This document shows, in pieces, positions 34,149-48,986 of a stretch of 64,000 nt of DNA (its first letter is position 1; every line of letters begins with the position of its first letter). Source of the stretch: Sipunculus nudus (taxonomy: Eukaryota; Annelida; Sipuncula; Golfingiida; Sipunculidae). Location: assembly GCA_026874595.1 (NCBI GenBank), contig CM049319.1, positions 60,458,917-60,522,916 of the forward strand. The letters run 5' to 3'. Both the position numbers and the translations under genes were made by a program. The notes beneath the pieces are model-generated. The model was not told the origin of the DNA and searched no databases. It saw nothing but the letters and a program-made list of their open reading frames with translations.

Positions 34149-37126
34149 AAAGCATATGGTATGCGAGGGACAAAGCCACTCCAAAATTCAAATAAACGGA
34201 TACAGGATTAAAAGTCCACCAAAAGCTAAGGAGATAAATTGTTATAAGAGCTATTTTGGTGCGTGATTTGTCAATGTTTTGCCAGAAAGTATTTGTGTAT
34301 TTCTAGATTTAGTCATGTGTAATGTTTCATGCAGATATTAATGTCCTGTCTACGTTCTATTAATTGTTCTGTTTAATTAATTGCCACAGTAATGAAGACT
34401 GGTTAAAAATACCTGTGGGAACAGAGTCTGAGAAGCCAAAAAAAAAAAATAGCTACGACTTGGGGTTAAATTAAAGCCTGTTCCTCTTATTTCTAAAGCT
34501 AAAACTAGTTAGCATTATTACCAGCATCCTCACAACTATGTTCCTTACGCAGCGGTTATAAACTGCAGTTGTACTTCGCTCAAACCGCTGCTCTGTATAA
34601 CAAGATATCCCGGGTTTCACCACAGGGCTGACGCAGGGCAAAGAATTGTCTTCCGGCACAAGAAAATGTCGTATCACCTATTTTTAATTCTGCAAGTGAA
34701 ACCCCGTTGTCGTTGGTCTGATTCTTGGTCCTGTGTGATGTAAGGGGTGTACCTTACTTTATTTGATGCAAGCAGTTTCCCGTACTTTAGCTCACTTGTG
34801 CAGCGTCCTTCTGTCGTCTGTCTGTTAACACTAGAGGGTTTTCTCAGCAACGCCAGGCCAGATCCTTCGAATTTTGTGTTAAAGTGTAAAATGACAAATG
34901 CCATAAACCAAAATTGACGACTCCATCTACATTTTCAGATTTTATGTTCATTTTTTTTTGGGGGGGGGGGGGGGGGTTATGGACCCCTAAGAATTTGCAT
35001 TTTTTATATAGCGCCTTATTCATGGCACAGCATGCTCTAAGGAACAATTATAACATAAAAAGAATAGCACATCGACACAGTAAAATAAAATATTTATATG
35101 AGATAAAACATGCAATTAAAATAAAAAAAATCCGTAAGAATTTGCATACTTTTGAACATAGTTATTATTATTATTATGGTGGGGTCGGCCCTATCACTAC
35201 ATACTGCCCCCGTGAGTACACAGCCTCCTCAGACGTGCGTTGTTTTGGTAATTAATTTATTAATCCATTATATCACCGCATATACCTATGCACATGTATA
35301 TTGGAAAGTAAATGACCTAACAGTATCCTCATTACCACAAAACGATCGTTTTATGGTTTACAAACGACGTTTCTACCTTAATAAAGACGTGTACATTCCA
35401 TACGTACATATTTAAAGTTCAAACGCAAATTGTTTTAAGTTATAGATCCTAAATGTCATGACACCATTTCATTGGTTTCTGTCCATTAAATTTGGTTAAT
35501 TCTGTTATAAACCAACTTATTTTAGCAATATACTCCTTCATATCTTATGCAAAATTTAATTACAACCGTAATTTCTGTACTAATTCAAGGTTTAAGTGGA
35601 ATACAGTATAGCGCCGTTTTCCGAATGCCGAATTTAAAAAAATTAGTTTTTTTCCGAAATTATTTTCAAGCATATAAATACCTCAAATGATATTTGTTTG
35701 CATTACGACTCACAAGGGCCTGCAACCAGGTGTTAAATCCCAGCATTGACCTTGATAAATTATTTCTGGGCCGTTGTTGTCGCCGGGCAAGGTATGAAAT
35801 ATAAAGCTACTCCCGCAACGCTAGGTTCCCTATACCCCCAGAAAGCGGCTGAGCAGTTTCTCCGAGAGCACTTTTGTGTTATCAACCATATTTTGTTTGT
35901 TTTCACGCAAGCATACTTCGTCGGCTCGGGCTGGGATGTCAAACCAAATAACGGAGCAAGATACTCGCATGGACATTGGTGAGGTATCATTCATACATCA
36001 CTTGTACTCCAACAGGTTTATGTGCGAGGCCAAAGCATGCGTGCCTGGCTATACAAATGAGCAGCTCATAAGCCATTGTGGCATCTACTTAAACTCGCTG
36101 TTATTCAGCTTATTCATCATTTCAATTTCACTGGCAAGAAGAACACTACTCATACACGATCGTCTTCCTGTCACTTGTCAGAGATATGGAGTTAAAAGAA
36201 GAGAAAACCGACGGCGTTATGCTTTGATGAAAATCTGACAATCCTTGAGCGGCTTGGCCGTGGTGACAAGCCTGCCATCATTCAGATGTTTAAAAATAAG
36301 GAGAAATTCTGATGTAAAACGAAGTCAGGAAGTTAAATATGCGACGTCGGTCAGGGTATTTAAGATGTTAAGACCCACGTTGGATCTAAAATTATATATT
36401 TTACATTTGAATTAGTAGGCTCTTCGATCTTCAAAAACTTTTATTCCCTTGCCATTCACGCGTTGTGCGTGTGCCGCTTTTGCGCCTCCTTTTGGCAATT
36501 AAGGAAACTAGCCAAGCTTTACCCATGGCGATGTCATTTGACCTTTCCCTCCGATGATTTTGTTGAAAAAAGGGCAAGTACGTATCCTTAAAACAGGTTA
36601 GACTGATCAAGATCTGCATTAAATCCAATATTTCTATATGTCTATAACATAGGTAGAAAAGAAACACGTTGTTCCCTTAGTAAAATTGGCGTTAAATTAA
36701 TCATTAACTGCCGTTCAAACTTAGCGCTTGTTTCCTGCCGATTTTCCGAAATTTGTGTTTTTCCGAAAGAAAAGCTTGTCCCCGACGCTTTCGGGAAACA
36801 CGGCGCTCTACTGTATTTAAATAAAACTGAATTTTAATCAATTTAAGAAAAAAATAAATTAAATCCTCCAAGCCGTTTTAGTGGAATAGACCGACCAAAA
36901 TTTAATGTGCTTCAGCTCAAAAAATTAGTAATACTCAACATCTAAACGTTGATATTTATTTAATCAAATAAAATATCTTCAAATAGAGAATTTAAAATTT
37001 AAACCGAGAATTGGGACTGAATTGACAACATTATTCGACTTAGCTGATCAAATTGATGATTAGGACTAATTTTGCCTGTTTATACCAAAAGTAACAGTAA
37101 GGTTTAAAAATTATATACATTATCGC

Positions 37127-37169
<43 letters not shown>

Positions 37170-40100
37170 TTCATATTAAACCTCAAATTCACATTTGTTA
37201 CTTCATTTGAGTTGTTTACGAAAACACAAACAAATTGCTTCGTGCCGTTTATATGAAATGTATGATGAATACCAAATTGTAAACAATCATTTATGTAATT
37301 ACCTTATGCAGCTTAAAATTGTAAACTTCAAGGCTGAAATAAACTGAATGACAAAATGAGATTTTTATATTATTTGACATATCAAATTGATGATTAACGT
37401 GCTTCTTTATACCAAAAATAACAATAAGGTTTTTAAAGTATATGCCATTTTTATATTTTAAACTTTTAATTTAAAATTTGAAGGTTAAAAGTTTGAAATA
37501 GAGGTTCGAATTTATCTTAAGGATTCAGTACATCAAAATTAGGTAGCGTAGATGCTCTTATTGCATTTAACACTACACATTTTCCACATATCATTTTCCA
37601 AGTGTGAGCCCGTGTGAACATTAACACTTTATATTGTTTAAAATATCTGTACTGGAATTACTTTATAAAATTGCTGATTTCAGGCCTTTTGGACACTTTT
37701 AAAGAGGGACATAGTCTTTAAATATCATCTCTATGAATTACTATAACAAAAAATATATTTAAACCTAATAATGGCGGGGGCTACATAAAACTCGAAATGT
37801 AAGACCCTTCTGGAAATTGGCCCTAGGACTACTGACATTCATGTATATTCTTGGAATCATTCTTCAGATTTTTTTCTCTCTCCCTGAGGCCGAAAATTAT
37901 ATTAGAATTTTAACCCTCAGTCTATAAAGGCTGATGGGCCATTGTCGTCACCCAAACCGTCCGTCCGTTCGGCGTTCATTAATTTTTACCTTCTATGCGG
38001 GATATTTCAACAGGATTCAACACAGAGACTGTCTTCAGTGCAGATGTATATAAACAAATAGGGCTGTCCCACTTAGGCGACTCTACAGGCGACTTCAGGC
38101 GACCAGGCTGTCGCCTCATGGTCGCCGAAAAACAGGCGACAGGACCTCCGCTACGACAATATTCTACGACAAGCTACAAATGGTTGGCGACTGTCTGACG
38201 ACAAGCTACGACAAGTTGCCGACAACCGGCGACACAGTCGCCGCGACAAAGGACAATCAACCACGACAGCCTACGACCAAATCTACAACAACCCATGACC
38301 ACACTGGCGACAACCTACGACACCAGAATTCTTGCTACGTCCACCCGCGACAAGCTTCGACGATTCTCTATACCATGTGCTCTGTGAGGAGCCGGACACA
38401 AGGATGGGCCAAGTTTCAAGTAACAAAAGCCCGCGACAACACACACGACAACCCGCGTCACCTGGCGACAGCCTACGACAGGAGATACGACAACCCGCGT
38501 CGGCTGGCGACAGCCTACGACAGCACCTACGCCATTAGAAGACAGGCTACGATCACTGGCGACAAAAACCTGTCGCCTGAGAATTTTGAACATGTTAAAA
38601 ATCCAGAGGCGACGGCTTTGCGTCGACGCGTCTTGGGGCGACCCAAGGCGACTACAGGCGACTATACAAGCGACCATGAGGCGACAGCCTGGTCGCCTGT
38701 AGTCGCCTGTAGAGTCGCCTAAGTGGGACAGCCCCAAAAATCTCGGTTCGAAGATGGGCGACCTTGACCTACTTTTCCCCACGCTCTTAATTATAGAAAA
38801 AAAAAACCAGGAGCATATTCTCAGGAACCACTTGGTGGATTATTATCAAACACGGTGTGGTCATTTGACCTTTCAATATGTAATTAGGGCCATGCTTGAC
38901 AAGCGGTGCCTTATAGTGTTCACCATGTCCTTCCGTCCTTCCTTACTTCCGTCCTTCCGTGCTTCATTCAGTGACACTTTATTTCGCGCGCGAAAACTCA
39001 AACATAACATGCTTCAGCTGTCCCAAATTCGCAGGGATGATCGGTACATACCAGGGCTCCAGACATTTTGAATTTCAGACCTATAAGGAATTTCAATATG
39101 CCCGCCACAGCCCGATCGCTGATTTTCAAGTAACATCTAAATACACCATTTCTCACTGCGGGGCCCTCTGAGGACCATAGTTCAATTACATCTAGTTCCT
39201 GCATGAGTTAAGGGAGGCCACCTACAATTTCTGATTTTAACGATTTTTTGTCGACTTTTTCAATTTTGGCATTGTGAGCGAAAACCTAAAAAATATGCAA
39301 CACAGGAACTTCATTTCTTCAGTTCTTATGCATATTATAAATTTTCAGTCACTTTCGAAGATGGATGAGTTTGGCTTTCTTTTCAAGGTCACAGAGCTAA
39401 TTGTAGAACAACTAATTAGCTTATTTCTCAGGAACCACTGGGTGGATTGTTATAAAACATGATATGGTTATTTGCGCTGATGTTCCGCAACAGCTGCCAA
39501 AATTTGGTGTCACCATTTACATTTTCTGATTTTTAATGGATTTGTATTGACGTTTTAATTTTGGCCTTGATATCGGGAAATCTAAAAAAATCAACACAGA
39601 AACTTCATTTCCTCAGTGCGTATGCATGTCGACAAGAATTCGGTCAAGCTCGAAGATGGAAGACCTTGACCTCTTTTTAAGGTCACTGAGCTATTTATAG
39701 AATAAAACTTATGAGTTTATATCTCAGGAAGCATTTAAAAGATCATTATAAAATATGGTTACATTATTTGATTTAATGATCTGTAATTCGTTCAGCATAT
39801 TTGCTTGTGCCATCTGCAGTATCCTAATTTTTAGCCCACTGAACAATTGGTCATCTGAGCTATAACAGTCACACTTCGTCTGTCTCCACGTCCGGTCTTC
39901 TGCACTTTAATAAGTATTAAATCGTAGAAATATAGAAACATAGAAACGTCTTCCTTGACATCAAAGCAGGACTTTGGTGAATCATACCAAACCTATTATG
40001 CCAATAATTATGTCACTGTGCCCTATATTTTGTGAGTTATGTGCGTTTTGAAACTTGAAAACTTGTTTTAGTGGTCTGGGCTGCAAAGCGAAACTTTGAA

Positions 40101-43100
40101 CTCAACCTTAAAACTAAAACATTGTGCATCAACTGCACATATAACATTGATACATTGCAAAAAAAGGAAGAAAATTGGAAAAGCCAATTCTTCATAACTG
40201 TTGCCCCCCCCCCCCCCCCCCACTTTTTCTCGACCGGTTTTTTAGGTTTTGTCATTAGTCCTTCTGGGTTGGACCCCTCCTTCTCCTTGATACTCGATCC
40301 GCCCTTGATATGTCAATTTAAAATTATCTTTAGAATATTCATCCACAGAGATGCAAGGGATGCCGACTGCTCTTCTATGGGATTTTAGTGGAGTATTTGT
40401 AGAGTATAGGTCACTTCTACTGTTCAAGATTAATGTAACAGCAAGATGGCTCCATGAAAACTTCAACAAGCAGTGTGTAGGCACGGGTGTCATGTGACGG
40501 TGATACTTTTGGAATTGGCTGAGGAAGTATGTAGGCAAACACTGACTTTTTCATTTCTCCATTCATGTCCAGGCAAAGTCCCTCTTATTTTACATGTAAC
40601 CTTTACTTCAGGCAAGTCCAGGCAAATAAATTGTTAGAAAAACTCATTTTTAGTTCTCCATAGCCGTGCTAGGTCATAAATTCCTAATTTTACTAATGCT
40701 TTTTTGTCCCAGGCAATTCCAGGTATATGAATTTGTCAGAAAATATCATCTTAAGTGCCCCATGCATGATCCATGTAAGCCAAACTTTGACTAACCAGGC
40801 TAAATCATCAGAGTCAATTTAACCCAAGCAAATGCAATGCAAAACCCATGAATATCTAGGCATATTTATAATTCGAACAACTCAATAGGTATCTGAAAAA
40901 AAAACATTTCCTTGTTTCCCAGGCAAGTACATGCATGCCAATGCAAGCCAATGCATGTTGTATGCATGATCAACGCATATGTTTCGGTAAGGGTATTTTT
41001 TAGTCTATGAAAACTTTTGATTTCCCCAGTCTTGATGATTTCATAAAGGTTGTACTATTTTATAAATTTATCTATTTACAATTTAACTTTACATGAATAT
41101 TTTCCCGCCAATAAGTTTACAAAACGTTCCATTTTAAATATTGCTTTAACTCGTTGTCTCCATTGATAAGAAAACGTTAGTGATAAAAACTCAACATAAA
41201 CTTTATTCTTGTAAAACGAAGGATAATAAAAAATAAAATACATATTATAAAATATACAATAATGTCAAAACTGAACGCCTATATTAAAAATATAAGTATG
41301 GGCTATTTAATTAATTAAAAGATTGCTCAGAGGTCTTATATAGCTTAAAATATATGCTGATACATAATTTATACTCCCTCCTTAGACAGTCATGATACCC
41401 AGAATTAAGTCCTTTGTTAAGTTGGTTTTGTTCTTTAATTTGGGTTTGTTTGTTCACCTAATTTTGCCCACATATACTGATTTCTAGGTCAAAGTGGGTT
41501 GCATGGCTATTGTTTACATAAACTATGATTTTAGTAGGTATTTTTTAGCTCAGCCGACTGTAAGTCATCTGAGCTATAGCGATCACCCTTGTCCGGCGGG
41601 TTGTCCGGCCGTCCGGCCATACGACCGTCCAGCTGTCCGGTCGTCCGTCCATTAACAGGGCACAAATCGTACCCGTTAGACCTAGAAACTTCTCACTGTA
41701 CATCCAGGGACAAATCTCTTTGGAAACCCAAAATTAGGTCATAGTGACCTATATTTTGTTACCTACGGGCCGAAAACATGATTTTGTGCACCCAGACACT
41801 CAGACGGGGCACAAATTGTATCCATTGGGCCTAGAAAACCCTTACCTGACATGTTGGGAGATCCTAGGCAAATATCCTTGGAAACTCTTAAACTAAAATA
41901 GAGAAAAGATGTCATATGAGCACCCTGAATGTCAGATGGGGACAAATCGTATCTGTAAGGCCTAGAATCTTCAAACATAATATTCTGGGAGTTTCTGGAC
42001 AAATCTCCTTGGAAACTTGAAATGAGGCCCTGGTGACCTATATTTATGACCTTCGGGCCGAAAACAATGTTTTTAGCATCTGACAGTCAGACGGGGCACA
42101 AATTTAAACGATAAGGCCTAGAATCTACCAACGTGACATTTAGAGAGGTCCAAGGCAAATTTCCTAGAAAACCGGAAATTAGGTCATGGTGACCTATATT
42201 TTGTGATCTACAGGCCGAAAACATGATTTCAAACACTCTGAATGTCAGATGGGGAACGAATATGTGAGTTCTTGAATCTTCTAACTCAATATCCCAGGAG
42301 TTTCTAGGCAAATCTCCTTGGAAACCTGAAATTAGGTCATAATGACAAATATTTTGTGACCTATGGGCCGAAAACATGATTGTGAGCACCCAGACAGTCA
42401 GATGGGGCACAAATAGTATCTTTTAGGCCTAGAATCCTCCAACATGACATTAAGGGAGGTCCTAGGCAAATGTCCTTAGAAACCTGAAATTAGGTAACTG
42501 TGACCTATATTCTGTGATCTATAGGAAAAAGATGTCGTATGAACAATCTGAATGTCAGATGGTGACAAATAAATCGTATCTGTTAGGCCTAGAATCTTCT
42601 TGCACAATTTCCTTTGAGTTTCTAGGAAAATCTCCTTGAAATCCTGAAATTAGGTGATCGTGACCTACATTTTGTGACCTACAAAACAAAAACCTGATTT
42701 TTAGCCTCCTGAATGTTAGATGGGCACATATTATATCTGTTAAGCCTAGAATCTTCTAATGCAACATCCTGGGAGGTCCAAGGCAAATCTCTTTGGAATC
42801 CTGAAATTAGGATATGGTGACCTACATATTGTGATCTAAAGGCCGAAAACAGGATTTTCAGCTTCCAGAAAGTCAGGCAGGGCACACATTGGATTTGTTC
42901 TTCTTCTAATGTGAAATTCTATGACGTCCTAGGCAAATGTCTGTGGAAAACTGAAATTAGGTCATGGTGACCTATATTTTGTGACCTACGGGCCGAAAAA
43001 CATGATTTTGAGCACCTAGACAGTCAGACGGGGCACAAACTGTATCCATTAGGCCTAGAATATTCTAACATAGCATTCAGGTAGGTCCCAGGCAATTGTC

Positions 43101-46100
43101 CTTGGAAACATGAAATTAGGTCACTGTGACCTATATTCTGCAACTTGCAGGGTAAAAGTCGATATATGAGCACCCTGAATGTAAGATGGACACATATTTG
43201 TATGCATAAGGCCTAGAATCTTCTAAAGCAATATCCAGGGAAGTTATAGGCAAATCTCTTTGGAAACCATAATTTATGTCATGGTGCAAAGGCTATATTC
43301 TATGCGCAATGAACCATAAAGTTATGACTTTGAGCATCCAGACAAAGTACAAATTGTATCTATTTTCCTATGAACCTTATATTGAAAAGTCTCTCGAAAG
43401 GCCATAGGCTGATCTCCCAGACAATATATAACATTAATAAAAGAAATGAAGACCCACTCAAATATAGCTGAGCGTCATGGTCGATGGGCCACTTGTTTTC
43501 TTTAAGTTTTACTGGATATTTAAGCCTGATATACACATCACAAATAACAAATTGTTCAATATCATAAAAATGTATTCCTGATCTCCCTATATTCTCTTAC
43601 AATTCTCTGCAAGTTTTTCCGGGGTAATAAGCAAAAACTTATAAAAAAGTTCCATGTATGAAATAAAATAATTCTAGCTTTTACAATTTTATCATATCAA
43701 TTTGTAAGAAAGCTTTGGATCCTTGGGCCCTACGCGGTATTATCCATCTAGCGAGCGTGGATTGAACCATCTTTGTAAACGAGTGACCCGTGGGTCATGA
43801 CGCTCAGCCGACTGATATGTTGACAATATGTCCTTACACAGGAAACTAATTAAGATAATAAAGGTGGCATCATCATTCATGCATGTTAGCCTTAGTTCAT
43901 CAAGACCCATTAGCACACCAAATTTGATGACAATCCAACCAGCCTTTCCTGAGGAACCTGGCAATTTGTGTGTATTTTTCATTACTTCCGGGATGCTCAA
44001 CATACCCCAAAACTCTGAGAATATAGGTCACAGTGACCCAATTTCAGGTTTTGAGGGGAGAACTTTTGAGGAACTCTCAGGATGCCAAGTGAGAAGATTC
44101 TGGGTCCAATCGTTGTGATTTGTGCACTTCTTTGGTATCAAATTTTCAAATATCCTGGGGTGAGCTTATAAGCCCCATTGCTCATAGAATATGGGTAACA
44201 GAGACCTAATTTCATGTTTCCAAGAAGACTTTTCATGGACCTCCCTGGATTTAAAGTTTGATGTTTCTAGGTCCAGTGGTTATACTTTGTGCCCTGCTTT
44301 GGTATCAAATTTTAAATTATGTTAGGGGTGCTTATATAAGCCCCATAGCTCAGAGAATATGGGTAACAGAGACCTAATTTCAGGTTTCCAAGGATATTTT
44401 TCATTGACCTCCCTGCCCTGTTTTGAAGGTCTCATAAACAGAGAGAAAATGGTAAAAATTGGAAAAAAATCCAGGTGGCGCCACCAGTCTGCAAGAACTG
44501 ATAACACTCCATGATGAATATGCATGCAAAGAATCATGGCAATCCTTTCACAATTTGTTGAGATACTAGAGCTTTTTTTATCAAATTTTAAGTTATTCTT
44601 GGGGGGGGGGGGGGTCTACTGAGCCCCATAGCTCAGAGCATATTGGTAACAGAGACCTCATTTCAGATTTCCATGAAGATATTTTTATTGACCTCCCAGC
44701 ATGTCAAGATAGAAGATTCTAGGTCCAATGGTTACTTCTTGTGTCCTGTTAACAGATGACTGCATCTTTTAAAGTCTCAAAAATTTAAAAAAAAATCATA
44801 AAAAATCGAAAAAAATACACTAGTCATCAGGAATTGATGAAACACCCCATGATGAATATGCATGCAGAAAATCATTGCAATCAATGAACCATTTGATGAG
44901 ATACTACAGCTTTTGTATCAACTTTTTAGTTGTTTTTGGGGTACTTCAAAGCATTATAGCTAGAAGAATATGGGTAACAGAGACCTAATTCCAGGTGTCA
45001 TAGAAGACTTTTAATGGGCCTCCCTGCATATCAAGACAGAAGTTTTAGGTCCAGTGGTTACATAATGTACCCTGTTAACATATGACCACATCTTTTAAGG
45101 TCTCAAAAATTGAGAAAAAAATTGTAAAAAATGGAAAGAAATAAGGTGGCGCCACCTGTCTGCAAAAACTGATGAATCACTCCATGATCAATATCCATGC
45201 AAAGAATCATGGTGGTCAATCCAAGAGTTGTTCAGATACTTGAGCCTTTGTATCAAATTTTCCATTATTCTTGGCGGTACTTCGGAGCGCCATAGCTCGA
45301 AGAATATGGGTAACAGAGATTTTATCCAAGGTTTCCACAGAGACTTTTCATTGGCCTTCCTGCATGTCAAGACAGAAGATTCTAGGTCCAGTTGTTACAT
45401 TATGTGCCCGGTTTAAATATGACCACATCTTTCAAGGTATCAAAAATAGAGAAAAAAATTGTAAAAAATCGCCACCAGTCTGCAGAAACTGATGAAACAT
45501 TCCATGACCAACATCCATGCAAAAAATCATGGTTATCTATGCATTAGTTGCTCAGATACTGGAGCTTTTGTTTCAGATTTTCCATTATTCTTGGGGGGTA
45601 CTTCGGAGCCCCATAGCTCAAGTAATATGGGTAACAGAGACCTAATTTTTGGTTTCCAAGGAGACTTTTCATGGACCTCCCTGCATAATAAGAGAGAAGA
45701 TTCTAGGTCGAGTTGTGATGTTTTGTACTCTGTTAACAGATGACCGCATCTTTTAAGGTCTCAAAAATAGAGAAATAAAAATCGTCAAAAAATAGAAAAA
45801 ATACAGGTAGCACCACCAGTCTGCAGAAACTGATGAAACACTCTTTGATCAATATCTATCGGAGAATCATGGTGATCAATGCATTAGTTGTTCAGATACT
45901 TGAGTTTTTGTATCAAATTTTCCATTATTCTGGGGGGGGGGGGGGTACTTCGGAGCCCCATAGCTCGAAGAATATGGGTAACAGAGAAGTAGTTCCATTT
46001 TTTCAAGGAGAATTTTCATGGACCTACCTGGATGTCACGAGAGAAGATTCTAGGTCAAGTTGTTATGATTTGTGTCCTGTTAACAGATGACCGCATCTTC

Positions 46101-47917
46101 TAATGTCTTAAAAATAGAGAGAAAAAAATCGTGAAAAAATTAAGAAAAAAAAAACAGACAGCACCACCAGTCTGTAGAAACTTATGAAACAATCTATGAT
46201 CAATATCTATGCAAAAAATTATGGTGATCAATGCATTAGTTGTTCAGATATTTGAGCTTTTGTATCAAATTTTCCATTATTCTGGGGGGTACTTCGGAGC
46301 CCCATAGCTCGAAGAATATGGATAACAGAGACCTAATTCCATTTTTTCAAGGAGAATTTTCATGGACCTCCCTGGATGTCACGAGAAAAGATTCTAGGTC
46401 CAGTCTTTACGATTTGTGCCCTGTAAACAGATGACCGCATCTTTTACGGTCTCAAAAATAGAGAAAAAAAATCGTGAAAAAATAAAAAAAAAAATACAGG
46501 TAGCACCACCAGTCTGCAGAAACTGATGAAACACTCCATGATCAATATTTATGCAAAGAATCATGGTGATCAATGCTTTAGTTTTTCAGACACTTGAGCT
46601 TTTGTATCAAATTTTCCATTATTCTGGGGGGGGGGGGGGGGGGTACTTCGGAGCCCCATAGCTCGAAGAATATGGGTAACAGAGAAGTAGTTCCATTTTT
46701 TAAAGGAGAATTTTCATGGACCTCCCTGGATGTCACGAGAGAAGATTCTAGGTCAAGTTGTTATGATTTGTTTCCTGTTAACAGATGACCGCATCTTTTA
46801 ATGTCTTAAAAATAGAGAAAAAAAATCGTTAAAAAAAAAAAAATACAGACAGCACCACCAGTCTGTAGAAACTGATGAAACAATCTATGATCAAAATCTA
46901 TGCAAAAAATTATGGTGATCAATGCATTAGTTGTTCAGATACTTGAGCTTTTGTATCAAATTTTCCATTATTCTGGGGGGTACTTCGGAGCCCCATAGCT
47001 CGAAGAATATGGATAACAGAGACCTAATTCCATTTTTTCAAGGAGAATTTTCATGAACCTCCCTGGATGTCACGAGAGAAGATTCTAGGTCAAGTTGTTA
47101 TGATTTGTGCCCTGTTAACGAACAGACGGCCGGACGGCCGGATGGCCGGACGGACGACGGACAAAGAGTGATATATTTCCTTTATGAACTGTAAGATATG
47201 TTTGAAATAAACACTCATTTTAAAAAACACTGTTATTATTTTGATTACACTAAGTAAGTAGTATGTTTCAAATCCATTGATATTATCAGTCGATAAGTTT
47301 CTTAAGGGTAATTTCAGAGGCAAGTCAGCATCATGGTGGTCGAACACATTAAACAGACCTTCATACTAACCAACACCTCTTTAAGTGTGGTCATGTTAAA
47401 GGATCAAACCTTTAATGACAATATATTAAATTACAAACAGAGATGACACACATTTGATGAAATATACTATTTGTACAAGATGAAATAAAATAATCAAGGT
47501 TCCATAATATTTATAAGTTAACACAATTAATTAATCTTAATTTGATTTTGTTTCTTTTGCTTCAGTGGGACCTGGTGTGTGATCGTCAGTGGATGTTGGC
47601 AACAGCTAATTCAGTGTTTATGGGAGGTCTCTTGGCCGGTTTGCTGGTGTCCGGAGCCCTGGCAGATCGGTAGTCCATTTCATCTTTAAGCTGGTGCTAA
47701 GCCGGGGTTAAACTGTATTTCTACTTGTCCGGACACTGATATGGACACGTTTAGAATTAAAATATGATAACAGAAATGGAGTTTGTCACGGCGTCTTCAG
47801 AATTCTCCCTCTACAGTTCCCCGCCTGGCTCCGTTTACGGCTCCGTATATGGGGATACCCAAAGTGAGGTAAAATGTCAGCTAAAGTCCACAGCAATGAA
47901 CTCTAAAGTAAATTTTT

Positions 47918-47961
<44 letters not shown>

Positions 47962-48932
47962 GTATATATATATACATTTATATATATAGTAGAAAACTTT
48001 ACCGATACAATGTATATATATATATATATATATATATATCCTAAATCGCTCTTATTATACCTGTTTTAACTGTCCACAGACCTTATTTATCCTCTGATAT
48101 GGGGATACACGCTTGACGTATCCGTTCCTGTACGCGTGCCCGGAAAAGTGGAATCACAGCTTCACATGACAATCGCTTGAAGCTAAGACACTGTGGTGTT
48201 GTGTATAAATAGCATTTTATGCGATAAACCCGTGTCGAATCTGATTTTCAACCCATAAAATTGTTGGTGTCACTAAGATTATCTGTCCGTCGTGTTGTGT
48301 AAATGTTAGGGTATGGTCATGGGGCTCTTCCAATACGACAAAGACTTTAAGGTCATGTGACACTGGTATATTATGTCAGAAAGGCGGAAATGGAGTGATG
48401 GCAGAAAAGACCATATCAGTGACTCGTTCAGCTGCTTTATGCTTGGGTTTGCTTGTTATATGTTTGGGTGTATTCTTCAAAGGATAGGTGAACTGTGATG
48501 TGATGAAAGATCGATATGATCTCATGTTTATGGAATTTACCATTGATAAAAGATGAATTTTCTTCTTTTTTTCTGTTCTCTCTCGCAAATCCCAGTTTCT
48601 CAGCATTATTTATATAGATTTTTTTTGTTTAATTAAGAAATGTGTGTCAACAGCAAACCCACTGATAACATTTATTAAAATCTAAAGAAAACCCATCTAT
48701 CACTAATAAATTAGATTTGAATGCATCGGTCATAAATACATTATAACATGTTTATATATATATTGAAACCTCATCAAGTGGGCACCTCCACAAAGTGGGT
48801 AAGGTACTGCTATATTATGGGCAGTTCCTGGCAGTTAGCCTTTTTTTCTCCACCTCATTATTGATGTTTCGGTTATGACCTATTTTAAGTGTGCAGTTTG
48901 GCTCACTTTATTCCCAAATTATAGAGGCTTCA

Positions 48933-48986
<54 letters not shown>

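Noticed and set aside
38180-38782. Open frames of 155-180 codons on both strands
   Set aside because: They come from stop-poor GACGACA repeats inside an element with inverted ends, with no coding signature.
41630-43440. Regular repeats considered as a CRISPR array
   Set aside because: The period is ~155 bp with diverged full-length units and no distinct repeat/spacer split, and the DNA is intron-containing eukaryotic sequence.
45228-46788. Recurrent 60-85 codon frames with ILGGTSEPHSSKNMGNR-like product in several array units
   Set aside because: The variable G run shifts the upstream frame between units (IILGG in some, HYSGG in others), so the frame is not conserved as a protein would be.
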